Below are positions 18,048 to 27,633 of a stretch of DNA of 64,000 nucleotides, in pieces. The notes beneath the pieces were generated by a model that worked only from the letters and a program-made list of their open reading frames with translations, had not been told where the DNA came from and did no database searches. This DNA comes from Sphingobium sp. WTD-1 (GTDB taxonomy: Bacteria > Pseudomonadota > Alphaproteobacteria > Sphingomonadales > Sphingomonadaceae). The position numbers and the translations under genes are program-made. The stretch is taken from the NCBI RefSeq assembly GCF_030128825.1, contig NZ_CP119127.1, positions 2,666,001-2,730,000 on the forward strand, written 5' to 3'. Within the stretch, counting starts at the first letter, position 1, and each line of letters begins with the position of its first letter.

Positions 18048-18698
18048 TCAGAAGCCGTAGCGGATCGACATTTCGGCGCTGCGCCGGGCTTCTTCGTTGC
18101 GAACCGCGGCAAGATTGGCCGGCGCCGTCCGATCGGTCAGGCGGTGGAGCAGGAACTGGCCGAAGCTCCATTCGCCCAGGTCCGACGCGGCGTTGATATG
18201 GCCGCTTTCGCCCGCGTCGGCGAACTGGCTGCCCCAGAATTGGGCGAGCCGCCGGGCGCTGGCAAAGTCGATATAGGGATCGTTGCGGCTGGCGACGACG
18301 ATCGAGGGGAAGGGGAGTAGCCCCTTGGGCGTGGGGCCGAAGCCGACGAGGCGGCGGTCGACCGCGCCGCTGTCCACTTCCGGCGGCGCGACCAGCAGGG
18401 CGCCGGCCACCTTGTCCCGCAACTGTCCGGTTTCGAACGCTGCCCACCAGGCGACCGCATGGCAGCCAAGGCTGTGTGCGGCCAGGATCACCGGCCCGTC
18501 GACCTGGGCGATGGCATGGCCCAGGTTGGTGATCCAGGCGTTGCGATGAGGCGCGTCCCAACTGCCCAGTTCGACCCGATGGCAGTCGGTAAGTGCCTTT
18601 TCCCAAAGGCTTTGCCAATGGCCCGGACCACTGTTCATCAGGCCGGGCACGGTCAGGATGGTGGGGGTCTGGTCATCCGACAGGGTGTGAATCGTCAT
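18048..18698 (-). CDS. RBBP9/YdeN family alpha/beta hydrolase
   Basis: A 216-residue small serine hydrolase. Motifs: TVPGLMNSGPGHWQSLWE near residue 15 (the family's N-terminal signature), nucleophile elbow AAHSLGC near residue 76, an Asp in SRNDPYID, and a His in ESGHINAAS near residue 168, which together form the catalytic triad. Substrate unknown. ATG at 18698 is chosen because GGAGG is five bases upstream. Stop is followed by about 245 bases without a convincing gene before astD. Confidence 0.88.
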   Translation of the reverse strand: MTIHTLSDDQTPTILTVPGLMNSGPGHWQSLWEKALTDCHRVELGSWDAPHRNAWITNLGHAIAQVDGPVILAAHSLGCHAVAWWAAFETGQLRDKVAGALLVAPPEVDSGAVDRRLVGFGPTPKGLLPFPSIVVASRNDPYIDFASARRLAQFWGSQFADAGESGHINAASDLGEWSFGQFLLHRLTDRTAPANLAAVRNEEARRSAEMSIRYGF

Positions 18699-18903
18699 CT
18701 GTACCTCCAAATCTATGGGGCGATTTTATCACTACCAATTTGATTGACAATAAAGCTTTGCTGATGCGTGGCGAAGCTGCGGTGGATTACATCGCGCGAA
18801 AAATGCCAAATATAAAAATATTCCACCGACTGTTGGTGTAATTTTCGTGTGATAGATTTAATCTGCGCGAACTGGAGCCCGATTTTCCGGGCTTTCGGCA
18901 AAT

Positions 18904-18919
18904 TGGCACGGCCCCTGCA
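18904..18919 (+). promoter_or_regulatory. sigma-54 (RpoN)-type -24/-12 promoter
   Basis: The sequence TGGCACGGCCCCTGCA matches the RpoN consensus TGGCACGNNNNTTGCA at all fixed positions but one, with the invariant GG and GC dinucleotides correctly spaced. It lies 60 bases upstream of the first of two tandem genes for small secreted proteins, so transcription would start near 18931. The AT-rich stretch 18720-18880 upstream could hold activator sites. No RpoN activator gene is in the window. Confidence 0.6.
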
Positions 18920-18979
18920 ATGCTCCTGGCACGACCCGATCGGGGTCGCGGAACGAGATTTCAGGGAAGGAATTTGCTC

Positions 18980-19228
18980 ATGAAGACCATCGCCATCATC
19001 GCCGCCGCTACCGCCATGACCGTTGCCGCTGCGCCCGCTTTCGCCCAGCCCGTGGGCAAGTTCGGCAACGCCAAGATCAGCTATGAAGAAAAGACCGACC
19101 GCTACTGCTTCCGCGAAGCGCAGTCCGGCACGCTGGTGCCGCGCGTCGATTGCCGCAGCAAGCAGGGCTGGGCCGATGCGGGCCTGACCATCAGCCGCAA
19201 GCCGGCCGTCCAGTTGGCCCAGCGCTGA
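18980..19228 (+). CDS. small secreted protein, tandem paralogue A
   Basis: An 82-residue protein with a signal peptide (MKTIAIIAAATAMTVAAA, cleavage after FAQ near residue 23) and a mature part of about 60 residues with two cysteines (YCFRE and VDCRSKQ) that could form one disulfide. It has no family I can name. The next gene encodes a protein identical at about 69 of 82 positions. Both have the same leader just before the ATG (GGGAAGGAATTTGCTC), including the ribosome binding site. The ATG at 18980 is used; a longer open frame upstream would cross the sigma-54 site. Periplasmic or secreted location is inferred. Confidence 0.82.
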   Translation: MKTIAIIAAATAMTVAAAPAFAQPVGKFGNAKISYEEKTDRYCFREAQSGTLVPRVDCRSKQGWADAGLTISRKPAVQLAQR

Positions 19229-19273
19229 ACGCCAGCGCCACCGATCCATCAAAATTAGGGAAGGAATTTGCTC

Positions 19274-19522
19274 ATGAAGACCATCGCCATCATCGCCGCC
19301 GCTGCCGCCATGACCATTGCCGCCACGCCGGCCTTCGCCCAGCCCGTGGGCAAGTTTGGCAACGCCAAGGTCAGCTATGAAGAGAAAACCGACCGCTACT
19401 GCTTCCGCGAAGTGCAGCCCAGCACGCTGGTGCCGCATGTGGATTGCCGCAGCAAGCAGGATTGGGCCAATGCTGGCCTGACCATCAGCCACAAGTCGGC
19501 CGTCCAGCTTGCCCGGCGTTGA
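19274..19522 (+). CDS. small secreted protein, tandem paralogue B
   Basis: An 82-residue paralogue of the preceding gene, 45 bases downstream, with the same signal peptide, the same GGAAGG ribosome binding site and both cysteines kept. Thirteen residues differ, several in the exposed middle (for example PST for SGT, HVD for RVD, DWAN for GWAD), so the copies have diverged without changing length. No promoter of its own is seen, so it is probably co-transcribed from the sigma-54 site. Function unknown. Confidence 0.82.
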   Translation: MKTIAIIAAAAAMTIAATPAFAQPVGKFGNAKVSYEEKTDRYCFREVQPSTLVPHVDCRSKQDWANAGLTISHKSAVQLARR

Positions 19523-19700
19523 GGCGCAGTGCCGCCCGGCGATGCGAAGTCGGGAGGCAGCCCGGATGGGACGGATTTTGCGGCAGGTCGCGCTAGGCTC
19601 GCGATCAATTTCGGAACGGTGTCGCCCCGATGCCGTTGGTTCAACGGACGCGGCCCGCGCATGGTTATCACGGGGCGGCCTGCGACCGATGGAGCGTCCC

Positions 19701-19736
19701 GTCCCGCCTTCCGGGGCAAAGGCGGGACGCTTTTTC
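19701..19736 (+). terminator. Rho-independent terminator
   Basis: GTCCCGCCTT pairs with AAGGCGGGAC (10 base pairs, 8-base loop) and is followed after GC by five T residues. It lies about 180 bases after the second small secreted protein gene and would end that transcript or an intergenic small RNA. Confidence 0.8.
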
Positions 19737-19822
19737 TGTGTCACGCTGCTGCGGGCTGCGGCAACTGGTCGGACTGGCCGGGCTTCTTCCCGAAAATTGG
19801 TTGCGGGTCTCGACTCGAAATC

Positions 19823-19852
19823 GACGCGACAGTCGAAGTTCACAGTGTCGTG
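19823..19852 (+). repeat. GACGCGAC-type dispersed intergenic repeat, copy 2
   Basis: Thirty bases beginning GACGCGACAGT and ending TTCACAGTGTCGTG, matching the minus strand of 342-372 with a one-base gap and a few differences. Confidence 0.6.
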
Positions 19853-19954
19853 AGGCTGTTTTTGGGGAAGGCACCGGTGATGCTCCTGCGACGCGCTGAC
19901 GGCGCGCCTGCAAAGCGACACGCGCATCGAAATCGGGTCATCACTACGCGTCGG

Positions 19955-20086
19955 TGACGCGACAGCGGGGCGACAGTGAAGCGACGCCCATGCGCCAGCA
20001 GGCGGTTGCGGAGCGACTGCGAGATGGCGTGAAGATCTTGTGATTGATCCATTTCCAAGGGTAGATCAGAGAAAGGCGGAATAGGA
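19955..20086 (+). repeat. GACGCGAC-type repeat region, copy 2 continued
   Basis: Starts with TGACGCGACAG, followed by GCGACAGTGAAGCGACG, and ends with a 25-base block (20062-20086) that agrees at 21 of 25 positions with 42253-42277. The order of the two parts and their strand are the same as in the gap at 42 kb, so both gaps probably hold diverged copies of one longer element. Confidence 0.5.
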
Positions 20087-20241
20087 CAGGGAGGGAGTGG
20101 CCATTTTCAGCCAATCCGATGCAGGATGTGCTTTCCACAAAGCTGCCGTAGGCGGTCCCATTACCCTGCGGGTATCGACCGGCCTGAGTGGCGGACTGCG
20201 CTCCTCTTGCTCATGTCTACCGCGCCTGACACGATGACTGC

Positions 20242-20646
20242 ATGAGGATACGCTGCCTGCCGCTGATCGTGATTGCATTGGAAGCCTGCACACCCACCGT
20301 AAGCGAACCGGCAGGACCATGCACAGAGAATTTCTGCCTCCCCGATGGGGCCAAGATCACCCGCACCCAAGAAGGGCCAGATTTCAATGTCCATGATGTC
20401 TCATGGATGGGCCAGAGGTTCGGCATCTACGAGGGCAATCATCCCCAAAAGGGGGATCAGGGCAGCCGTGCAGCCGTCAAGCTCCGCATTGACCCCAAGG
20501 CCCGCATTGGCGTCGCGGAGGGACGTGGCAGCATCATTGTCGCCACCGGGAAAGGCTGGCCCGCCTTTTTGGACGTAATGGGGCCATGCAGGTCGGATAA
20601 GGACTGCACGCTCGTGAAGTTTGCCGAGGGACTGAGGGGACGGTGA
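20242..20646 (+). CDS. putative lipoprotein of unknown function
   Basis: A 134-residue protein. The N-terminus MRIRCLPLIVIALEAC reads as a short lipoprotein signal with a lipobox-like LEAC, so Cys16 would carry the lipid. Five further cysteines occur (two close together in GPCTENFC and two in GPCRSDKDC), which suggests disulfides in the periplasm. No family is recognised. Start ATG lacks a strong ribosome binding site. It is isolated: repeats lie upstream and a palindrome downstream. Confidence 0.6.
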   Translation: MRIRCLPLIVIALEACTPTVSEPAGPCTENFCLPDGAKITRTQEGPDFNVHDVSWMGQRFGIYEGNHPQKGDQGSRAAVKLRIDPKARIGVAEGRGSIIVATGKGWPAFLDVMGPCRSDKDCTLVKFAEGLRGR

Positions 20647-20704
20647 AGTCTGAATAGGCCAGAAAGACTGGACGGTCGCGCATCGACCAATTCCAGACCT
20701 GTTC

Positions 20705-20726
20705 CCCCTCCCGCAGGCGGGAGGGG
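20705..20726. repeat. REP-like palindrome (CCCCTCCCGC type)
   Basis: CCCCTCCCGC and GCGGGAGGGG form a perfect ten-pair stem with a two-base loop between the lipoprotein gene and selO. The same palindrome recurs at 49819-49840 and 49888-49911, with a looser version at 45266-45295. Confidence 0.7.
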
Positions 20727-20800
20727 AATGGCGGGAATCCACCCCATTCCGCCACTCGATCAGGTGTGGTGACACTTGCTTTGCCGGGTCTGGGCCTTTC

Positions 20801-22198
20801 TCACGGCAGCGCTGGCGCTGCCCCATGCGCTTCGCCCATGCGGCGGATGGCGGCGACCTTGGCGTGGAGCAGGGACCAGTCGTCGGACTGGTCGATCGCG
20901 CTCCAGATCGCTTCCACTTCATCGATATGCATGGAGCAGGGCGCCTCGTCCGACCAATAGGCGTGGTCGCGGGCGCCGGGGACGGGCGGATGGTCGGCCA
21001 GCTGGTCGCGCAGTTCGGCCCAGATGGGTTCGCTGTAGCGTGCCGGGTTACGGGGGCCGCCGCCGCGCCAGTCGTGGAAGAAGATGTCGATCGGCGTCGC
21101 CGTGGTCATCATCGCGCGCACGGCGGTTTCGGTCATGGTGGCGGTATCCCCGCCCGGCCGGACGCCGAGGCGCCAGCAGAAGCAGCGCTGCATCGCCTGG
21201 GCATAGAGGGCCGGGAAGCGTTCGAGCTGTTCGATCAGCGGCGGCGCTTCGGTAAGCGGCCGCAGCGATACGGCGAGCTGGGCGACGTCCCAGTGGATCG
21301 CCTCAGCCTGGCGGGCGAAAGCGTAGAGGCCGGCATGGTCGAAATAGGCGGCGGTGAAGCCGGCGTCCCACAGCGGCGTGAAGCGCCAGGGGCCATAGTC
21401 GAAGCTTTCGCCGGTGACATTGATATTGTCGCTGTTGAGCACGCCATGGACGAAGCCGGCGACCATATAGCTGGCGGCAAGGTCGGCGGTGCGATCGACC
21501 ACGCGGCCGAGCAGTTGGGCGGGCGGGTTGTCGCCGGGCTTCTCCCCATAGAGGTGGGTGAGGGCATAGTCGGTCAGCCGTTCGAGCAACCCGTTATCCT
21601 CGATATAGGCGGCGCGCTGGAAGCTGCCGATGCGGATGTGCGAATGGCTGAGGCGGACCATCGCCGCGCCGCGCGTGGGCGAGGGTTCGTCATTGCGCTC
21701 CAGCGCCTCGCCGGTCTCGATGATCGAGAAGGTTTTCGATGTGTTGACGCCCAGCGCCTCCAGCATCTCGGTTGCCAATATCTCGCGCACGCCGCCCTTG
21801 AGCGTCAGGCGCCCGTCGCCGAAGCGGCTATAGGGGGTCTGCCCCGATCCCTTGGTGCCAAGGTCGAGCAGGCGGCCGTCCGCGTCGCGAATCTGCGCGA
21901 AGAGGAAGCCGCGGCCGTCGCCGATATCGGGATTATAGTGGCGGAACTGATGGCCATGGTAGCGCAGGGCGAGCGGCTGCGGGAGCGTGCCGGGCAGGGG
22001 CGTGAAGCGGCCGAAATGGGCGATCCATTCCACGTCGCTCAGATGATCGAGGCCGACAGTGGCGGCGGCGCGGTCATTGCGGAAGCGTAGCAGGGTCTGT
22101 GGAAAGTCCGCTGCATGCACCGGATCGGCGATGTCGGGCATCAGTGCGTTGATTTCCGTCGCGGGGGCGTAATTGGCGGCTTGCGGCTTCTGGTCCAT
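20801..22198 (-). CDS. selO: protein adenylyltransferase SelO (YdiU family)
   Basis: A 465-residue pseudokinase-fold enzyme that transfers AMP from ATP to protein hydroxyl groups, known from E. coli and humans as part of the oxidative stress response. Motifs: RYHGHQFRHYNPDIGDGRG near residue 80, LDLGTKGSGQTPYSR (ATP-binding), and the catalytic and metal region HGVLNSDNINVTGESFDYGP near residue 256. Length is near that of the E. coli protein (478). The divergent hydrolase gene starts 37 bases away on the other strand. Confidence 0.95.
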   Translation of the reverse strand: MDQKPQAANYAPATEINALMPDIADPVHAADFPQTLLRFRNDRAAATVGLDHLSDVEWIAHFGRFTPLPGTLPQPLALRYHGHQFRHYNPDIGDGRGFLFAQIRDADGRLLDLGTKGSGQTPYSRFGDGRLTLKGGVREILATEMLEALGVNTSKTFSIIETGEALERNDEPSPTRGAAMVRLSHSHIRIGSFQRAAYIEDNGLLERLTDYALTHLYGEKPGDNPPAQLLGRVVDRTADLAASYMVAGFVHGVLNSDNINVTGESFDYGPWRFTPLWDAGFTAAYFDHAGLYAFARQAEAIHWDVAQLAVSLRPLTEAPPLIEQLERFPALYAQAMQRCFCWRLGVRPGGDTATMTETAVRAMMTTATPIDIFFHDWRGGGPRNPARYSEPIWAELRDQLADHPPVPGARDHAYWSDEAPCSMHIDEVEAIWSAIDQSDDWSLLHAKVAAIRRMGEAHGAAPALP

Positions 22199-22235
22199 GC
22201 GGCGATATGGGGGAGTATGGGCGGAAGGATCAAGC

Positions 22236-23105
22236 TTGACCGGCTATAGTGACGGATATTGGTGGTCTCCCGATGGACTGCGGCTGCATTTTCGCGACTA
22301 TGCGGGCGGCGAGGACGGGCGGCCGCCTTTGCTGTGCCTGCCGGGGCTGACCCGCAATGCGCGCGATTTCGAGCCGCTGGCGCAGCGGCTGGCGGGCGAG
22401 TGGCGGGTGATCTGCCCGGATATGCGGGGGCGGGCGGAAAGCGCCTATGCCAAGGATCCGATGAGCTATGTGCCGCTCACCTATTTGCAGGATATCGGCC
22501 GGTTGCTGGCGGACCTGGCGATCACCCGCTTCGTCGCGGTCGGCACGTCGCTGGGCGGGATCATCACGATGCTGATTGCCGCGACCCATCGCGAATGGCT
22601 GGCAGGCGCGGTGCTGAACGACGTCGGCCCGACGCTGGACGAGGCGGGGCTGGAGCGGATTCGCGGCTATGTCGGCGTGGGCCAGTCGCACCCCAGCTGG
22701 GTTCATGCGGCCCGCGCGCTGGAGGACGCGAATGGCGATGTCTATCCGGCCTATGGGCTGGAGCAATGGCTGGCCATGGCCAAGCGCCTCTATCGGCTGA
22801 ACAGCGGCGGGCGGATCGTGCTCGACTACGACATGCGCATCGCCGAGCCGTTGCGCGCGCCCGGTGGCGAGGCGGGCGTCGACATGTGGCCGGTGATGGC
22901 GGCGTTTCAGGGCATTCCCACCCTGCTGCTGCGTGGCGGCCGGTCAGACCTGCTGAGCGCGCCGACGGCGGAGCGGATGGCGCGCGAGGTGGGGGCAAGC
23001 GCGGAACTGGTGACGGTGCCCGATGTCGGCCATGCGCCCGCGCTGGACGAGCCGGAAGCGGCGGCCGGGATCGACCGCCTGTTGGAACGCGTGCTGCGTG
23101 ACTGA
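22236..23105 (+). CDS. alpha/beta hydrolase
   Basis: A 289-residue hydrolase. Motifs: LCLPGLTRNARDFEPLA near residue 31 (oxyanion-hole region), nucleophile elbow VGTSLGG near residue 101, an Asp in GRSDLLS near residue 238 and a His in VGHAPALDEP near residue 265. Substrate unknown. A TTG start at 22236 is proposed because GGAAGGA lies seven bases upstream; the alternative ATG at 22197 would overlap the start of the divergent selO gene and add a poorly hydrophobic, unlikely extension. Confidence 0.85.
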   Translation: MTGYSDGYWWSPDGLRLHFRDYAGGEDGRPPLLCLPGLTRNARDFEPLAQRLAGEWRVICPDMRGRAESAYAKDPMSYVPLTYLQDIGRLLADLAITRFVAVGTSLGGIITMLIAATHREWLAGAVLNDVGPTLDEAGLERIRGYVGVGQSHPSWVHAARALEDANGDVYPAYGLEQWLAMAKRLYRLNSGGRIVLDYDMRIAEPLRAPGGEAGVDMWPVMAAFQGIPTLLLRGGRSDLLSAPTAERMAREVGASAELVTVPDVGHAPALDEPEAAAGIDRLLERVLRD

Positions 23106-23118
23106 TGGTGGCGGCGTG

Positions 23119-24252
23119 ATGCGGGGCGACCCGCCGCGCATCCTGCATATCCATGGCAGCTTCACCCTGGGCGGCAAGGAAGCCCGCGCGATCCGGCTGA
23201 TGAACATCTGGGGCGACAAGGCGCGGCACAGCATCGTCAGCGCCGCGCCCGAGGCGCTGGGTGCCCGCAGCGCGATCGCGCCGCAGGTGCCGGTTGATTT
23301 TCCCGAAGCGCCGCCCTTTGCCGGGCGGCCGGGGTTGGCGCGGTTCCGCGCGATCGCGCAGTTCCTGTCCGGCTATGACCTGGTGCTGGGCTATAATTGG
23401 GGGGCGATGGACGGGGTTATGGCGCACAGGCTGTTCGCGCGGTCGATGCGCCTGCCGCCGCTGATCCATCATGAGGATGGCTTCAACGCCGACGAGGCGG
23501 CGGGGCTGAAGCCGCAGCGCAATCTCTATCGGCGCATGGCGCTGGGACGGGCGCAGGCGCTGGTCGTGCCCTCGGCCCGGCTGGAACGGATCGCGCACCA
23601 GGCGTGGAAGCAGCCGGCGGGCAAGGTGCATCTGATCCGCAACGGCATCGATGTGGCGCGCTATGCGCTGGCGCCGGCGCCCGACGCCATGCCGGGCCTG
23701 GTGCGCACGCCGGGCAAGCTGTTGGTCGGTACGCTGGCGGGGCTGCGCGCGGTCAAGAATATCCCGCGGCTGGTGCGGGCGGTGGCGACCCATCGCGAGC
23801 GGCTGCAACTGGTGGTGGTGGGCGAGGGGCCGGAGCGCGAGGCGATCCTGGCCGAGGCGGCGGACCATGGGCTGGACGATATCTGCCTGGCGGGGTTCAT
23901 GGCCGATCCCTGGCGCTTCGTCGGCCTGTTCGACATTTTCGCGCTGTCGTCGGACAGCGAGCAATTCCCGATCTCGCTGGTGGAGGCGATGGCGGCCGGG
24001 TTGCCGGTGGCATCCACCGATGTCGGCGACGTCGCCAATATGGTGGCGCCGGTCAATCGCTCCTTCGTTGTGGCTGACGAACAGGGGCTGGCGGAAGCGC
24101 TGGGCAGGCTGGCGGCAGATGCGGAGTTGCGGGCTGCGCTGGGGAGCGCCAACAGAATGCGGGCGCAGCGCGATTATGACGAGAAGACCATGGTCGACGC
24201 CTATGCCGCATTATATGGCGAGGCTCTGGCCAGCCCTCATATTTTGCGCTAG
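23119..24252 (+). CDS. glycosyltransferase family 4 (GT-B)
   Basis: A 377-residue glycosyltransferase. N-terminal acceptor domain begins ILHIHGSFTLGGKEAR (glycine-rich loop); the C-terminal nucleotide-sugar domain has VGTLAGLRAVKNIPRLVRA near residue 198, VVVGEGPER, and the EX7E-like SSDSEQFPISLVEAMAAGLPV near residue 280. GT4 enzymes build polysaccharide or glycolipid chains with retaining chemistry. The donor sugar is unknown and no polysaccharide cluster is nearby. It follows the hydrolase gene by 13 bases, so they are probably co-transcribed. Confidence 0.88.
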   Translation: MRGDPPRILHIHGSFTLGGKEARAIRLMNIWGDKARHSIVSAAPEALGARSAIAPQVPVDFPEAPPFAGRPGLARFRAIAQFLSGYDLVLGYNWGAMDGVMAHRLFARSMRLPPLIHHEDGFNADEAAGLKPQRNLYRRMALGRAQALVVPSARLERIAHQAWKQPAGKVHLIRNGIDVARYALAPAPDAMPGLVRTPGKLLVGTLAGLRAVKNIPRLVRAVATHRERLQLVVVGEGPEREAILAEAADHGLDDICLAGFMADPWRFVGLFDIFALSSDSEQFPISLVEAMAAGLPVASTDVGDVANMVAPVNRSFVVADEQGLAEALGRLAADAELRAALGSANRMRAQRDYDEKTMVDAYAALYGEALASPHILR

Positions 24253-24345
24253 GGCGCGCGTCAGTTCGTCATCCCTGACAAAAACTGTTATAGGACGACA
24301 TTTCAACCGGTCTGGGGAGGCCGGTTCATTTCGCGGGAGAAGTCG

Positions 24346-25749
24346 TTGTTCAAGGGTTTGAAACCCATCGTCTATGGTGGCCGTGAAGTCTGGCCGCTGG
24401 TCGAAGGTGGCAAGGGTGTTGCTGTTTCCAACCATGCCAGCTCGGGCGCCTGGGCGGCTGCCGGGGGCATCGGCACGGTATCGGCGGTCAATGCCGACAG
24501 CTATGACTCCATGGGCAATATCATCCCGCAAATCTATCATGGCCGCACCCGCCGCGACCGCCATGAGGAACTGATCGCCTATGCCATCGACGGTGCCGTC
24601 GAGCAGGTGAAGCGCGCTTATGAAATTGCCGGTGGCAAGGGCGCGATAAACATCAACGTGCTGTGGGAAATGGGCGGTGCGCAGCGCGTGCTGCACGGCG
24701 TGCTGGAAAAGACCAAGGGCATGGTCGCCGGCGTTACCTGTGGCGCGGGCATGCCCTATAAGCTGTCCGAAATCGCAGCCTCCTACAATGTCAGCTATCT
24801 GCCGATCGTGTCGTCGGGCCGGGCCTTCCGCGCGCTGTGGAAGCGCGCTTATTCCAAGGCGTCGGAATGGCTGGGCGCGGTGGTCTATGAAGATCCCTGG
24901 CTGGCGGGCGGCCACAACGGCCTGTCCAACGCGGAAGATCCGCGCGCGCCGCAGGATCCCTATCCGCGCGTGCGCGACCTGCGCGCCACGATGCGCGAAG
25001 GCGGCATTTCCGATGATGTGCCGATCGTCATGGCCGGCGGCGTCTGGGCGCTGAAGGACTGGAACGACTGGATCGACAATCCCGAATTGGGCGCGATCAT
25101 GTTCCAGTTCGGCACCCGTCCGCTGCTGACCCAGGAAAGCCCGATCCCGCAGGATTGGAAGGACCGGCTGATGCAGCTGGAACCGGGCGACGTGCTGCTG
25201 CACAAATTCTCACCCACCGGCTTCTACAGCTCGGCGATCCGCAATCCCTTCCTGCGCTCGCTCGAAGCGCGGTCGGACCGACAGATCCCGTTCAGCACCG
25301 AACAGGCGGGCGACCATACCCACCAGCTCGACGCGGGCGTGAAGGGCAAGAATTTCTGGGTGACGGTCGGCGACCTGCTGCGCGCACGCGAATGGGTTGG
25401 CCAGGGCTTCACCTCCGCGCTCAAGACGCCGGACAACACGCTCGTCTTCGTGACCGAGGAAGAGAAGGCGGAAATCCGCAAGGACCAGACCGACTGCATG
25501 GGCTGCCTGTCGCAGTGCAGCTTCTCCAGCTGGATGGACAGCGAGACCAACTCGACCGGTCGCCTGGCCGATCCGCGCAGCTTCTGCATCCAGAAGTCGC
25601 TGCAGGAATCGGTCCATGGCGGCGATCTGGACAAGAATCTGCTGTTCGCCGGCCATGCCGCCTATCGCTTCAAGCAGGACCCCTTCTATTCGAACGGGTT
25701 CGTGCCGACCGTGAAGCAGCTGGTCGACCGCATCCTGACCGGCGACTGA
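24346..25749 (+). CDS. nitronate monooxygenase-like FMN oxidoreductase with C-terminal cysteine cluster
   Basis: A 467-residue protein with a TTG start preceded by GGGAGA. The first 330 residues fit the nitronate monooxygenase/2-nitropropane dioxygenase TIM barrel: SNHASSGAWAAAGGIGTVSA near residue 28, AGVTCGAGMPYK, and VMAGGVWAL near residue 228. The C-terminal third is unusual for that family: it has CMGCLSQC near residue 385 and a further Cys in RSFCIQ, a pattern that could hold a metal or Fe-S cluster. The reaction is not known. The TGATG junction couples it to the DUF2093 gene. Confidence 0.85.
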   Translation: MFKGLKPIVYGGREVWPLVEGGKGVAVSNHASSGAWAAAGGIGTVSAVNADSYDSMGNIIPQIYHGRTRRDRHEELIAYAIDGAVEQVKRAYEIAGGKGAININVLWEMGGAQRVLHGVLEKTKGMVAGVTCGAGMPYKLSEIAASYNVSYLPIVSSGRAFRALWKRAYSKASEWLGAVVYEDPWLAGGHNGLSNAEDPRAPQDPYPRVRDLRATMREGGISDDVPIVMAGGVWALKDWNDWIDNPELGAIMFQFGTRPLLTQESPIPQDWKDRLMQLEPGDVLLHKFSPTGFYSSAIRNPFLRSLEARSDRQIPFSTEQAGDHTHQLDAGVKGKNFWVTVGDLLRAREWVGQGFTSALKTPDNTLVFVTEEEKAEIRKDQTDCMGCLSQCSFSSWMDSETNSTGRLADPRSFCIQKSLQESVHGGDLDKNLLFAGHAAYRFKQDPFYSNGFVPTVKQLVDRILTGD

Positions 25750-25976
25750 TGGCGTCGATGACAACAGGCGATATCCAGGGCCTTGCGGTGCTGCATTATG
25801 ACACGCCGCATTTCGACATGGTACGGCCGGGGCAGTTCGTGCTCTGCGCCGTATCAGGTGCGCGAATCGACCTCGACGATCTGAAATATTGGAGCGCCGA
25901 GTTTCAGGAAGCCTATCGCGGGCCGGAGGAGGCGACGGCATCCTTCCTGCGCCACCGCGGTGCAGCATTTCGCTGA
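25749..25976 (+). CDS. DUF2093 family protein
   Basis: A 75-residue protein. VLHYDTPHFDMVRPGQFVLC near residue 14, AVSGARIDLDDLKYWS and QEAYRGP match the DUF2093 family of alphaproteobacteria, whose function is unknown. Its ATG shares a base with the preceding stop codon (TGATG), so it is translated with the oxidoreductase. The two cysteine-free halves around VRPGQFVLC look like a small beta fold. Confidence 0.85.
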   Translation: MASMTTGDIQGLAVLHYDTPHFDMVRPGQFVLCAVSGARIDLDDLKYWSAEFQEAYRGPEEATASFLRHRGAAFR

Positions 25977-26494
25977 ACCGCGGTAAGTGATTGCCGTTAT
26001 TTGGCTTTTTGGCATCGTTCGATTAGTTGAATGATCGCTGTGCGCTGCAGCGAAAATTTCAAGATGTTGCGATATCCATTCATCGCTCCGGCGGCACGCC
26101 TGGTCGCGATATTGCTGTTCCCATGCTGATTTATCTGATGTATTCTTGCTCAACAGGCGGCGCAGATCGTCTTTTGGGTGAAGGATGTGTCAGATGTCTC
26201 GAATTGATGTCTTCGGCGATCGTATCTGTCTGGTGAGCAGCCTGCTGATCCTGGGCTGGTTCATTTACAACGTGTCCTTCTAAACAGGGCGCGACCGGGA
26301 AAGGCAGGGCGATCCATTTGGCGATGCAAGTCGCTGGATGCGCTTTGTTTTTTTCGGATCTTGCTGGATTTTCCTTTCCTTTTGACAGCGGTATCGGCTG
26401 GCAATTGCTGCCGGAACCGATATGAACGCCGGGAATGCTTTTAACAGGGCGTCCTCGGGGCGTCCGTTCACGCCAGTCATGGGAGTTGCCCGCC
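25977..26494. other. 518-base AT-richer gap upstream of the formaldehyde operon
   Basis: Less GC-rich than its flanks. Apart from a possible 29-residue membrane peptide at 26194-26283, no gene is convincing. A TTGACA at 26382-26387 could be the -35 element of the formaldehyde operon promoter, but no clear -10 lies at the right distance. Confidence 0.5.
26194..26283 (+). CDS. candidate small membrane protein (29 residues)
   Basis: A short frame, MSRIDVFGDRICLVSSLLIL and then GWFIYNVSF, ending at TAA. It has a GAAGGA about nine bases before the ATG and a single hydrophobic helix at residues 11-27, the layout of many bacterial small membrane proteins. An in-frame ATG nine bases upstream is an alternative start. 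With so few codons, chance cannot be excluded; conservation would decide. Confidence 0.4.
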   Translation: MSRIDVFGDRICLVSSLLILGWFIYNVSF

Positions 26495-27607
<1,113 letters not shown>

Positions 27608-27633
27608 ACCGATAACCCAACAGGAGAGTGACC

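Larger units (their letters stand above)
19523..20241. other. 719-base gap: terminator and GACGCGAC-type repeats, no convincing gene
   Basis: Open frames here have compositions and starts unlike real genes. What can be seen is a strong intrinsic terminator at 19701-19736, repeat units at 19823-19852 and 19955-19989, and a 25-base block at 20062-20086 that is repeated at 42253-42277. The stretch 19600-19700 before the terminator could encode a small RNA, but nothing identifies one. Confidence 0.55.

Noticed and set aside
18713..19927. Minus-strand frame of 404 codons with internal repeats
   Set aside because: It lies opposite the two tandem small secreted protein genes. Its repeat arises from their duplication. 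The plus-strand genes have signal peptides, ribosome binding sites and a promoter.
19523..20241. CRISPR-like array from the GACGCGAC units
   Set aside because: Units are too few, spacing is irregular and no cas genes are nearby.
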